From Branchiostoma lanceolatum (Eukaryota; Chordata; Leptocardii; Amphioxiformes; Branchiostomatidae), in NCBI RefSeq assembly GCF_035083965.1, contig NC_089724.1, positions 8,286,501 through 8,350,500 on the forward strand: a stretch of 64,000 nucleotides of DNA, given 5' to 3'. Position numbers and translations under genes: made by a program. The notes beneath the pieces were generated by a model, which was not told the origin of the DNA, did not search any database, and saw nothing but the letters and a program-made list of their open reading frames with translations. Of the stretch, positions 48,501-60,100 are shown in pieces. Numbering within the stretch: the stretch's first letter is position 1; the number at the start of each line of letters is the position of its first letter.

Positions 48501-49622
48501 ATCTACTTTCAAAGCACTTAAGAGAGAAAATAAAACAACCATATAGCTGGGAGTGATTTTAAGGGTAAAGGGAGTACTGTGTATGAGTGGTTTATGCACA
48601 TTAGGAATGAAGGAATGAAGGATTAAAGGAATGAAGGAATGACGGACTAACGGAATGAAGGAATGAAGGATGGAAGAAAGGAAGGGAGGAAGGAAGGAAG
48701 GAAGGAAGGAAGGAAGGAAGGAAGGAAGGAAGGAAGGAAGGAAGGAAGGAAGGAAGGAAGGAAGGAAGGAAGGAAGGAAGGAAGGAAGGAAGGAAGGAAG
48801 GAAGGAAGGAAGGAAGGAGCAAGGGGTGAATTTTGTTTATAATATCTGCTTGTCTTACGGTGTGAACGTAGGCTTCGTGCCACTCCACGACTATATCAGT
48901 GTTCAGGGGCAGGTATGTGATCTCCGGTGGATCTGCAACATTGAAAGAATACACGAAATATATATATCAATTTTGTCTTTTACAAAAAGGACACTAGCAG
49001 TGGTGTACCAACAAAGATTGCAACACTTGGTATATGACCTACAGGTAATTCATAAGATTGGTACCACAATCAGATACGTATTGTGTTTTACGTGTATTGT
49101 AATCATAAGAATGTACGTTTTGTGTTTATGAAGCCAGAGAAAATCGATTAGATTTTTCTAATCTAATGGATAGATGATAACAAACAATTACTACCAAAGG
49201 CACATGTTGACCTTTCAGTCCATGACAGAAAACCTAAGGTTACAAGTGAAAACATGCACATGTGTATCAACCTGAACAATGCAATGGCTAGGCTAGGGTC
49301 TAGGGCAAAACAAGACAATAACATTACACCAGCAAAATGCCCTTGTCCGTGACTCCCTCGCCTACTGGAACACTTGTCGGAGATTCCAATAATTTTCTTG
49401 AGATTCCGATTATGTTCTGTGCTACATGTATATTACACAGGTGCAAACAGTTTACGCCCGCTTACCCGAAGAAGCCATGCCACAGGGATCCTGAGTCCCG
49501 TGCACGTTGTCCAGAAAGTCGAAGTCGAACCAGCGAGCGGGCGGGAAGGTTAGCCGGACGTGTCCGTGAACGGTGACGACAAGCCATGCCAGCACTACCC
49601 ATGTCCTCACTGTTATCGCCAT
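40673..49622 (-). CDS. Surface protein with N-terminal histidine-brace (LPMO-like) module, two EGF, two DOMON domains and hydrophobic C-terminus
   Basis: Seventeen minus-strand exons: 49622-49466, 48932-48859, 48331-48231, 47807-47668, 47290-47165, 46661-46539, 46404-46313, 46011-45939, 45424-45330, 44968-44674, 44201-43989, 43417-43211, 42783-42587, 42195-42134, 41816-41695, 41266-41120, 40761-40673. Total 2313 nt, 770 aa plus stop, all phases consistent. Residues 1-20 are a signal peptide; cleavage after Gly20 would expose His21 (HVRLTFPPAR). Residues 21-157 resemble histidine-brace copper folds (His76 in YVHTGGFRIEL; Cys123, 126, 150). EGF-like modules are 158-199 and 200-240. DOMON-1 is about 250-565, interrupted by a Glu/Pro-rich insert (about 328-425). 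DOMON-2 is about 576-741 with candidate heme ligands Met631 and His706. Residues 742-770 (VSGSGVLSVSWALLLSLLAV...WRGE) suggest a GPI signal or one membrane helix. The gene structure is secure; the copper and heme roles are inference. Confidence 0.88.
42426..42573. repeat. (CAT)n microsatellite next to a DOMON exon
   Basis: About 145 bp of ATC/CAT units, mostly perfect, ending about 13 nt from the donor side of exon 42783-42587. Confidence 0.95.
44265..44327. repeat. Perfect ~60 bp palindrome in a DOMON-gene intron
   Basis: GTAACAGGTACAATGTATGA and onward to TTCTTT is followed at once by its exact inverse, AAAGAACTTGTCATACATTG and onward to TTAC, with no loop. Confidence 0.85.
44674..44968 (-). 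other. Glu/Pro-rich repetitive exon inserted inside DOMON-1
   Basis: This exon encodes a basic start (SQRSTRSIRRYTRQ) and then about 80 residues of degenerate AEPEGE/PESEPEATAEP repeats. The exon is in frame (phase 0 in, phase 1 out) and lies between the halves of a DOMON domain, so it would form an exposed acidic loop. The DNA is a degenerate GC-rich repeat and probably varies in length. Confidence 0.75.
46683..46806. repeat. Short hairpin element in a DOMON-gene intron
   Basis: TAGATCACTTGCCAATCACG and the near-inverse CGTAATTGGCAAGAGGTCTA bound the stretch, with CGGCCATTTT/AAATGGCC inside. Confidence 0.65.
47437..47632. mobile_element. TIR element family C, copy 3 (diverged)
   Basis: Core of the family (GTTTTACGTGTTTTGTGTCTT, CATAATCCACTTATGGC) with shortened ends CCTTTCCACTAAAGCTGAG and TCGCTGTTCGGTCGC. 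In an intron of the DOMON gene. Confidence 0.6.
48671..48816. repeat. (GGAA)n microsatellite
   Basis: About 36 near-perfect GGAA units, with diverged GGAATGAA units just upstream. It ends about 40 nt into the intron after exon 48932-48859. Confidence 0.95.
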
Positions 49623-51360
49623 GGTCCAGTCCTTTGGAGAAATTTAAAGATCTATGTAAAATCTACACACAGCACAGTTTGGAAACATAAATTTTATCAA
49701 TCATATCCCCATTAGGCCCCCATTCCACTAGACGGCGACCAAAGCTGAGTGAGTCACACAAAAGAAAACTGCCGGCATTTCCCTATCCACACAGAATTTC
49801 TGCAATTGTTTTGGGACAACCCACCAACAAAATCAGCCAGGGTGCTCGTAGCACAAAAGCTCGATCATAACAAACGAGGTTCCACTCTAAAGGAAAATAA
49901 ACCAAGCTTTCACTTGATATATTACATTATGGTGATCGTTACTAAACAAAGGAAGTATGATCAAGCAAGGGAAATATCGACGCATTTTCTTTCGCGACCT
50001 ACTCACATAATGAACGTACGAGCATACCAAACGGGATATCATTGCACAAGGCAGTATAGTCAAGATATATTACAATGCATTTAGTATTCAATTATATATG
50101 ATCGAGCAAAATCAAGTTTCCGAACGTTTTGTGCCAAGTTCAGATACATTGAACTTAGTTCTGTTGGCTGATAGTTTGTTTTTGTCTTAAAACACATAAA
50201 ACGCTGTGTGACATCGATTGAAACGATAAATCATGCGTCGAATATGTAGTACGTTTTAAACAATATATATTTCCTGGTCCATGCAATGATTATCCTTCTG
50301 CGATACCGAAAAGTATTGCATACGTACCAACGTCGCTTGCGGACGGGTTAGACGCACCTTGTTCCAGCTCTGACATTCACCAAACAAAATACCCCTTTAA
50401 CTATGAAATATGATAGGGGTGAACCAGTAAGCGAAGAACCCACATTTGTATTTCCATCCCCTCTTAGTCTGTTAATAACATATAAACTTGAAATCAGTTC
50501 CATGTCCAACATAGCAAGTGCATTTGGCACTTTGATCGTCATCCACAATACTTGTTGTGAAACGTAGGATATATATTTAGGACCCTTTGTCTAAGTTAAA
50601 TGGTATATCCAACCCAAATGCAGGCCATTCTACCACCACAGACGTTGGCCTTTCGCACGCCCCGTCAATTAGTGAAACGTGTAGAGTTCCGTTCTAAATT
50701 GTGCCGGCGTCTTTTATTTACTGTAAGCGGAGCAAAGATGCTGACTTTTTGAGATGTTTATCTGACCACTTGAAGAACAGGTGGCGCCTATTTGCATACC
50801 TGGGAATTGACTGACAGTTTTCTTTGTTCCGTTGTAGTGTCCCCTTACGTTTGTGATTGTAACTGTCTCGTGGACGGGGGTGTCGAGTTAACACTGGTCA
50901 TGGTATTTTTCAAGGTCGGGTCATGTTATTGTTCTACATTTCTCCAAAATTGGCGATTAATGAAAGAAAGTAAAGCCTTTTTTCAAACCAACGCAGGGTC
51001 TCGTGAGCTTAAAGACATATAGACTGATTTTTCCAAAGGGGGCTATTTTTTTTAGTCTAAAGCGAGATTAGTATGACTTTCTCTAACATTTGAGTAACAG
51101 AAGGAACAGAGGATCTGTTTTGCACATTGCAGACGCGTGATTTGAAAGACGTTTTAATCTAGAGATGTTATCGTAATTGACTCAGCAGTTTGAACGGGTC
51201 AGGGTGACAGGTTGTTGAGGTGACCTGTCAATCGTGCCACAGGAGACTGGTTACGAAATGACTGATCAGGCAAAGGAGTAGGTGTCCTTCCCGATGTGAG
51301 TGGTTCAAAACCTACAGTCCTATGACATGCTATGTGGGAACATGGGGCAATTGTCGTATT

Positions 51361-51480
51361 GATCACCTGAGTTAGTGTCGAATGACAGCCGCTCCAGACC
51401 CATGCGATTTAGCCCCGCTTATTGTGCGCTCCTCGCAATTCAGACCGGCCTGGCTTCGAAGAGAGAGTAGTTGGTCCATC
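51361..51480 (+). mobile_element. SINE tail fragment
   Basis: GATCACCTGAGTTAGTGTCG and AATGACAGCCGCTCCAGACCC match the tail of the SINE at 57885-58235. The tRNA-like head is missing. Confidence 0.5.
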
Positions 51481-54246
51481 CAATAACAACAACAAACCTT
51501 TATTATTAGCTATACGTCTAAATCTGCCCTACTAAGAATCATATCTTAAATAATCTTAAAAAAGTGACAATCATAAACTCACAACGAAAAAAATATTGAA
51601 TGCCGAGCCAGATGTATCCAAGAAAGGGTCTCTTTTAAACATGACTCTTTTTTATCACCTTAAGTGACATTTCTGTTATGTTTTCAGGACCCCGCACCTA
51701 AACCAGCTCATCAGGATATCGCGAGATACAATTCAATTAGGCCTGGACGCGTAGGTAATCACTTGTTAGCGTGTTACGTTTCTTGTAGCTACTGTTTCCT
51801 TTCATCAGAGACTCGAGCAGAACTAATTCACTAACACCTAACCTCTATTAACATTAATCCGCCGGTTACATAAATCCGTCTCTTTGAAAAACAGTGGGTT
51901 TGAGAGATCTCTAGTGCAACATCCCCCAGGTATGCAAAGTTTAGATATACAGGAATGCACTATACTGGGAAACTTTGAGTTGGAGATATGTTTCGATGTA
52001 TCTTTTCAGGGTGGTGGAAATATGTACCCTGGCGGTATTATGTTAAGTGGATGTTAACTCGAAACTCCTCCATTCGTATTTCGTTGTGTTGTGTCCGCTA
52101 CACCAACGATATTTCTGTCCTTAGACAAAATGGCGCCAAGCAAATAGCTCTACTTGTGGTTGTTGATATTCAGTATTACTTAGATCTGGCGCCAAGCATG
52201 TCAATATTGAAAATAAACGTCCATTTGATCTTTCTTCGAGTGTAGCTCTTACCCGGATTTGACATTGAATATGCACTAAACGCATTGCTGAATTCGTACG
52301 GTACGAAAACAAAGCGTGATGACTAAGAGGATAAGAGCATCTCCTGTGCTTGATCAGGGACTTCCATTTGCGTCATGAGTTAACGCCTAATATTTATGCA
52401 CTGCTAGGTAAAGTACGGGTAGGTTATTAATAAGCTGTTTCCGGTCGCCTGGAAGTCACGGTGGCAATGAATTCGCACGATAATGACATATGTGCATGTT
52501 GTGTTGGCACGAAGCTGTCATCTCGAAGGTAATGGGCGGATTTAATTCCTTTTCATGCACATTTTCTACGCCGCATGATTTTTCACTAGTTGGTCTGAAT
52601 TTAACGTCTACCTACCCAATATATATAATCAGTATATTACAAAGACAATGAGTCAATATACATCTTGTACAACCGAATACCAGGGTTAATATAAAAATGA
52701 ATTGGAAGGTTCTTATGTTTCTGTGCTTCAGTTGTAGCTAGAGCATCATCGTATGCTACTATTACACGTTTATGTGTATGCAGATACAAGGAGTGATTGG
52801 ATCAGTACAAACAGTAAGTTGGAATGACAATTATGGACATACACTGTAACGCTATGCCAGTGGCAAATAGACATTGATATTGATTCAAAAGCTATTTGTT
52901 TCTTTCTCGATCCGGGCTATTTTTGTCCTCCACACAACAAGTCAGTTTCTTCTTGGACCAAATTTCCAACGGCGCAGATCAAGAAGCGAGCGTCACTGTA
53001 TGCAACACAGTCAACATATCACAAACCTAGAGAAGTATAGAAAGTAGAAAAGTGAGAACAAGACGTTTGCTAACCTGATGTCTTGACCAACACCCGGTTG
53101 TACGTGCCTAACTGTTAAACACCGTCCGCTTCGTAGAATGTGTACGGGCAGAACTGGCACAAAGGGACGCACCAACCAACACGGCTGTTTTAACACCGCG
53201 CATAGATCCGTATTAGGACGGCGCCTTTGATGTTATTGTAAGTGGAGGGCATGTTGCAAACTTCTCGTGTTTAATCAGTTGGCGAAGTCGCGTAGGTGGA
53301 AGTACTGACGACTTCAGCGTTGGATACGGACCATGCCATTGCCATAGAGGCGTGCTATGAGGCTTCCTAATCTTTTTGTTTTCTTCTCTTCTTTTGATAC
53401 TATCCCCCCGTTTTTCTGCCCATAACGACAAGTTTCCTTAAACCTACCTACTCTATAGCTACATTTTTTTTCATGAATACTTACCTTCGTTCCTTCCCTT
53501 TCCTTCAATTTTGCCCGGTTTGTTAAACACCTACAATGATTGGAATTTGAAAAAAAAGCTTCTAGAACTTAAGTGGAATGTTCCAAAATCGATTCAAAAG
53601 GTGTGACGGTATCATATAGCACCACACAAACACTCCATACGGACTGTGTAGTCACAACACCTTATTGACTAACACCTTATTGACTCCTACGGAATGACAC
53701 TTATTTTCACCAGAACGGATGAAAAAGCCCAAAGTGGATATTTTTGTTGGAAAAAATGTGGAGTCCACGTCAGGTAATCTGACTCAAAAAGCAGATTTTA
53801 GCTTTGTAGGGACTAAAGGGCTGTCTTTAAGAGGTTAACAAGCGTTTTGTTTTGCCAAAACATATTTTTGAAGGATAACGTTCGACAGTAGGCTGTGTTG
53901 TCTTAAAGTTGTCAAAGCAAAGTGGGGCTTTGTCGGGACCCTAGACCTTCCCTTGTGAGAACAATGCCGTTGTTTTATAAACAACATATTCCTAAAATCA
54001 AAGGATAGCTTTTAGTCTGGCAGTGGGTCGTGACCATCGTGTTGTTTGACGGGTAAGTTGTTAAGAATACGGGTAAACGTTTTAACTCAGTAGGTATGTA
54101 CCAATACCGTGGGATCTGCCGGATCCTGGTCGCTCACACATACTGGTGCGTCTCTCACCAACTAGCCTGTGTTTCACAAGCTCTTACTGTCCGGGACTGA
54201 CTGGGCTCCCTCCCGACAGCGTGTGGCCCTTCACCTCTAAATCTTC

Positions 54247-54440
54247 GCCCTTTTGTGGCGTCGTGGTGGCACAGTGGCAGGGTGTTTGGCCCAGAACCCA
54301 GAGATCCTGGGTTCAAATCCGGGGTCCCCTGATTTGTCTCGTTGGCGTTGTGCCCTTAATTGGGAAAGGCACTTTACACGACTTTCCCAACTTCACTCAT
54401 GTGAAAATGAGTACTTAGCTCGTACTTCTAACGTCATGTG
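54247..54440 (+). mobile_element. tRNA-derived SINE
   Basis: A-box-like GTGGCACAGTGGCAGGGTG and B-box GGGTTCAAATCCGGGG precede a body with AATTGGGAAAGGCACTTTAC and ACACGACTTTCCCAACTTCAC. That body is shared with the element at 57885-58235. Intergenic. Confidence 0.7.
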
Positions 54441-55034
54441 AGAAGGGCTATATCTAGCGCATCCCAGCTCATGTTTTCACGGGAAATAGGCTACTACGCA
54501 CTTTGCGCGCGGCCCGACGTACGTCTTGCATGCGACCCGACTTACAAAATCATTACGAAAAAACGACACCGCTTACATCAACAATACTCCGCCTACTTAT
54601 TGGGAAATATCTTCGCCATCTCTCTATTCAGTTTCCTTTTCATAGATGTTACCAATCACATGTTAGAGCATTACAAAGCTGCGCGTTGAATCGCCGTCCG
54701 CCACCATCGCGGCCCCAAAAAATGGCTCGAAAACAACGTCGCCAGACGGAAGCGATGTTTACGTTGTTTTCTTTGGTCGGTTTTCTTCTCAACAAACACT
54801 TGAAGACCCAATTTTTTGTGTTTTATGAAGTTATATTTCTTATGTGTATGATAGTTGTATATCTGCTTGGCACAGGTCGTATATTTAGGCGCCGGGCCGT
54901 CTATAGCTAGCTACGCAGTGAAACTCTACTCAGCGTTGCCATCAATATTGTCAACATACTATTCTCGACAAAACAAGAAATGAATACGACACATATCTTT
55001 TGAATGCAAATAACAATTATGTGCATGAACTTGG

Positions 55035-55040
55035 TTTATT
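55035..55040 (-). terminator. Candidate polyadenylation signal of the NIT-cyclase gene
   Basis: TTTATT on the + strand (AATAAA on the minus strand) about 350 nt past the stop at 55386. It is a plausible signal; a farther one cannot be excluded. Confidence 0.35.
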
Positions 55041-55385
55041 TACCTTCCTTATGAGCATTGTTATTGGACACAAACACGGCGTACTTATGCATAATAAGAT
55101 CACTAAAAAATCCGTCACATGTTATAGGGCGCGTCATAAGTTGGGGCAACCCCCGTTATGGGTATGAATGTGCAATGAATGTTATTGATAACTATATCTG
55201 ACCTTCTCCGTCCAGGTTGGTTGCGTCATACTGTTTCTGTACGTATTAAATTACACTAATATAGGGTTCGACTTGATATAGTCCTCCCATACCTTCAACA
55301 TGACTATGTCTACATGTCCGAGTAATATGTGTCCTCTGCTGATATGTCACACTATTGTACCCGTGACGGTACAGCACTGGCAGCT

Positions 55386-57107
55386 TTACTTTCCGTTGAC
55401 GGAGACAGCAAAGCTGCTGTAAGAGGTCACCATCTTGGAGGATGTCTTCGACAGGAGCCAGAAGGTCTTTGATCCCTGGAAGATATGTGATGTGTCAATC
55501 AAACAGTTGTTTTACGAAGAGAGTATCGTGAAAACTAGCTTCACTCTTTGTTCAATTTAAATTAAGCTTAAGCGTTATAAAATTTCACATGTGGATTCCC
55601 TAATTTGAAATCCTCTTTGCGCCTCTTTGTGCAAATTGATTTTCTATATTTGAATATATATGTATATATGTCCCTCCTTAATACGATCCTATTCTGTTAT
55701 TACCATTCTATCAGTTTTTTCATGCAAGAAGTATGAAGGGTGCTGGTTTTAGTTCTTTCCACAGTTGTGCAATGGTTCTGGAAGTTGGAACACTGAATAT
55801 GAACCTCCCCGTTGCTATGGAAGTATCTTTTCCTTAGCAACGGTTGCCATAGAAACATGCCAGGCACTTTCAATGGTCAGAAAATGAACACTGTCCAGCA
55901 ACTTTCATCAATCTAGATGTCATTTGGACAAGTATTATACAAGTTATTTCGGGGCTTATTCATCTAAAACATTTGCACAAACTTGCATAAATAGCCCTAG
56001 AACCACGGTGTTCCACCTGGAAGATAGTACCCCAAGCCTTATAACTTGATCGAGAGACACAAATTCTATGGTACTGGGCTAAATATGTACGAAAGGGTCC
56101 CCCGAAAGTACGAAATGGAACGAAATGGAACGAAATGGAACGAAATGGAACGAACCGGTAATAGAACAGCACGTACCTTCATGCCTTTTGGGGTGTCCGT
56201 CCGCGGCACAGTTTTGTACAGACCAGTCAACATCAGTTCGTCATTGGTCGCGCTGGAAATCTGTATCTTATTTCCTGTGTTGTGTAAGACCAATGATCAG
56301 ATTGTAAGGTAAACAGACATTAATTGATAGTAAATCCCAATTTTACTGCGAATCAATGATAATCAAAAATTAATCGATAGTAATATATACATGTAGGTGG
56401 GTGTATTTTAGAGAATGTGCAAAATGATGTAAGGCCCCTTTTGAAGTACACGGTGATCACGCTGCGCTCTCGCTGCGATCTAAATCGGATTTCTGTAAGC
56501 CTTGACTTCATAATTGAAATATCATGGAAAATGTAGAAGTATGATTGAAAAGACAACAAAACACACAAATCGTGAAATGATTGGTTTTCTATCTAGTATG
56601 AAACTCGTTGAGCGCTCTGTTAAATTTTAGGTCACAGAGAGCGCGCGGCGAGAGCGCCGTCGTAGTGGAGTGGGGGTGTTAGTCATCGTGAGTGATACTG
56701 TTCATGTCAGTTACAGAATACGGATCTGCCTTAAAGAACCTAATGTTGATATCTCCCAGCAGTAAACGTTTACATTGCACAAAACTGAGCACCCTGTGCC
56801 CAAAGGATACATGAAACGTGCTTGACATACCTTCACTGGTTGTCTCCAGGCTCTTGGCGGTGGTGACGGTATCTCCGAACACCTGGTACCGAGGCCGCTT
56901 GTATCCCACAACTCCCGCAACACACGGGCCTGGAGAAACAAGCACAACATCCCGAGGTTAAGAGACATATGTAGTTTAGGACAAAAGGTGGTCATATGAG
57001 TATCTACATGAAATATCATATATCCGGAATAAATTGTATATATACGATCATCAATTCATATCGGAAATGATATTTCGTATTTCGTATATATGTTGAACTA
57101 GAATGCC

Positions 57108-57192
<85 letters not shown>

Positions 57193-60100
57193 GTATTAAT
57201 GCCGATGCGGAGCTTGATCTTACAGGACACGTGCACGGGGTCGAATACCTCGGCAGCTGACAGGAAGTCCAGGGCCAGGGAGGCGATCTCGCCCACGTGC
57301 TGGTCGTCATTCGCCTTCGGCAGTCCCGACACGACTTCGTACGCACCTCCTGTGTAAATAACAAGGTATCATAAAGCAGCAGATGCTATTGGTAGAACGT
57401 TAGAACGCAAAGAAAGCGGGTGGTCAGAAAGAAAACTACGAGAGCTAATGATGCTCGTGATGAACCGGACAAAGTGGAGAGACTTGAAGAAAGACTGACT
57501 GCAGCTGCAGGGTGTTCAGACTACTGCAGCAGCAGAACACAGTGGACTTCTGATCTTGTACGAATACATATTAATAATACAAATATATAACTGGCCATAC
57601 TACCATATTCTATAGGGGAAGAGCTAGCAATCCCTCCCTGTACAAATATACCCTGCTACAGAAATAGCAAGGAAAGTTGCTGACCTATGTGCCACAGCCC
57701 ACAGGGTACAAGGTGGATAACAACGTTGCTACCATATCTTTACAAAAGCCCAAATGAGCCACTGGCAACTGCATGTCTAAAGTTTGGAGTTACTAAACAA
57801 AATTTGCATGATCGATGGTTCTCGAGTTGTTTGAAATAACACCATGTGAAAGTGGATAATTATGCAAAGCCGGTCGCTGGTTCAGTGGGGTCGTGTGGGG
57901 TAACGGCAGAGCGTTCGGCTCAGAGCGAAGTGGTCCCGGGCTCGAATCCTGCTATGTCACCCATCTTGTGCACTAGGGAAGGGACTTAACACGACTTTCC
58001 TCACTCCACCCAGGAGTGAATGGGTACCTGACTTTGGTTGGGGAAGGCTGTGTTGAGGTCACCTGGTGGCGTCGAATGGCAGCCGCCCAGGCCCTTGCGA
58101 CAGTTCTACAAAATGCAAGTGTGGAGCAAATATGTACCTGTTGCCCATGTGCATTATGTGATTGTAAACCCTGCACCAATTCAGAGCTAGAAAGGCTGCC
58201 AATGCTAATTGCACCGGTAATTTTTGATGAATAGAAACCTTCATTATTATTCATTTCAGGATCTGACCTGCGCCGTCCAGTTTGGTGGCGTCATACTGGT
58301 CGATGACGGAGTCGAAGGTGTGGTAGAGGCGGTTCAACAGGTCAATCAGCTGGTTGGACGAGAGCGAGGCTGAGACACGAGCGAACCCGACGATGTCCGA
58401 GAACATGATCGTAACCTGAAAAACGATCGACATCTTTCGTCAGATCACGAAGAACGTAGATACTCGAGAGGAGGACAATTATTATTTTTGACACAGTGAT
58501 AATGAGATACAATACCGTAAATGCAGAAATGTTCGCAGTGGTTTTATTTTCACTGTTTTCGAGGTAAGCTCTTCGCCGCGAAATCAAAACCACCGCGTGC
58601 TTAAATGCATTTACAGTATCTATAAGTATACGTTGATGAAGGTTAGTGATTTAGGTAATGAGATACGCTAAAACCAAAAACATTTACTTTAGCAACTGGT
58701 TAGAATTTGGAAATTTCAAAGTTTTTCAATCTTATCAAGCTGCTTGTGGAACTGTTTTTGGCATATCTATAAGTTTGATAGCACAAGAATGAAGTTTACG
58801 CTTACCATGTCGAAGTGTTTAGGGGGCACGGCTTTGTTCTTCGTCATGTCCTGTGCAATGGATTTGGGGAAGATCTGACACAAGAGTTGCTCCGCCCTTT
58901 GTCGTTCTTCGTGGAGCTCCTCCGTCTGTTCGTTCAGACGGGAGGCGAATGACTGCGTGTCGTTCGCCATTCTGTAGATCCCGGATGTGATCAAGAGACT
59001 GGCAACTAACACCAGGACCAGAACTACGATGTCCACGGTCACTTCGGTGCTGCTCTTTTGCACTTGGTCGTCTGAAATTTGGATGATCTTTTCTGCGATG
59101 TGTTTCTCCACTGTACGGAAGATGCTGATGTAAGTAGTCATGTTGTCGAACCACTTCAAACCTTCCTCAATAGCTGGCGAGATTTTCTCGTTCTTGAGTA
59201 TCACCTCGCGCATGCGCATGATGTTATCTTGGAGCGTGGTGTTCTGGAAATCTCTGTCAACGATGGCGACAGTCTGGGGAGAGTACCATTGTGCTGCATC
59301 GAGGTACGACTGCCCTCTGAACCTGGCCTCATGGTACCGCTTTTCGTCTTCACTGGATAGACCTCCTTTCAACAGGAAGAAAAGAATTTTAAGACAGTAA
59401 ATCCTCCCAATATTTCATAATTAACATTTGTAAACAGTGTGGAGTAAGCAGATGTGCCGTACCAGGAACATTCATTGATTGATTTGTAAAGCCCCCCTCT
59501 CACTGGACCCGCAGCACGCTGGTAGCGTCATTGTGTCCTAAACTGGATTTGTGTTACACTTGACTTTATAATGGAATATCATTGAAAACGTACAAGTATG
59601 ACCAAAAAGACAACAAACCACACAAAGCTTAAAAAGATTCCTTTTTTGTCGATGAAATTCGTTGATTGCTTTGTCAATTCGATCGGCCGCAGCGACGCCG
59701 CCAGCGTGCCGCGGGTCCAGTGAGAGGGGGGCTTAAGGCCCCCGTTCCGCTAGACGACGATCGCACTGCGCTCTCACAGCGACCGAACTTGAATTTGTGT
59801 AGCCCTTGACTTTATGATTGGAATATCATGCAAAATGTATACAAGTGTGACCGGAAAGACAAGAAAGCACACTAAATATAAGAAGATTCGTTTCTCATCT
59901 GTGAAATTCGTTTCGCGCTCTGTCAAATTCTACGTCGCAGCGCGATCGCAGCGAGGTCGCCGACCAAGTGGAATAGGGGTGTAATGAACCCATATGCCTG
60001 AAGGATAAAGCCGGTTATGAGAGAAGAAATCTTAATATTTTCAACCCTGATTATCAAAGCTGCAGGACCATACATGAAATAACGCCTCCTACCTTTTGCA

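Larger units (their letters stand above)
49623..55385. other. 5.8 kb intergenic spacer between the DOMON and NIT-cyclase genes
   Basis: I find no exon chain here. It holds a SINE tail fragment (51361-51480), a SINE (54247-54440) and AT-rich sequence. It should contain the DOMON promoter just above 49622 and the 3' UTR of the NIT-cyclase gene below 55386. No clear TATA box was identified. Confidence 0.5.

Noticed and set aside
48601-49131. Pro-Ser-Phe-Leu and Lys-Glu-Gly-Arg repeat proteins
   Set aside because: They are products of the (GGAA)n microsatellite and have no splice or domain support, apart from the real exon 48932-48859.
54247-54330. tRNA gene
   Set aside because: A and B boxes are present but the acceptor stem does not pair and a SINE body follows; the same body occurs at 57885.
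54503-54910. Hydrophobic 135-codon frame in the intergenic spacer
   Set aside because: No domain, splice partners or repeat of coding-like composition; likely chance.
57051-57364. Val-Cys repeat frame joined to the cyclase exon
   Set aside because: It is intron read-through of the (CA)n tract past a valid donor.
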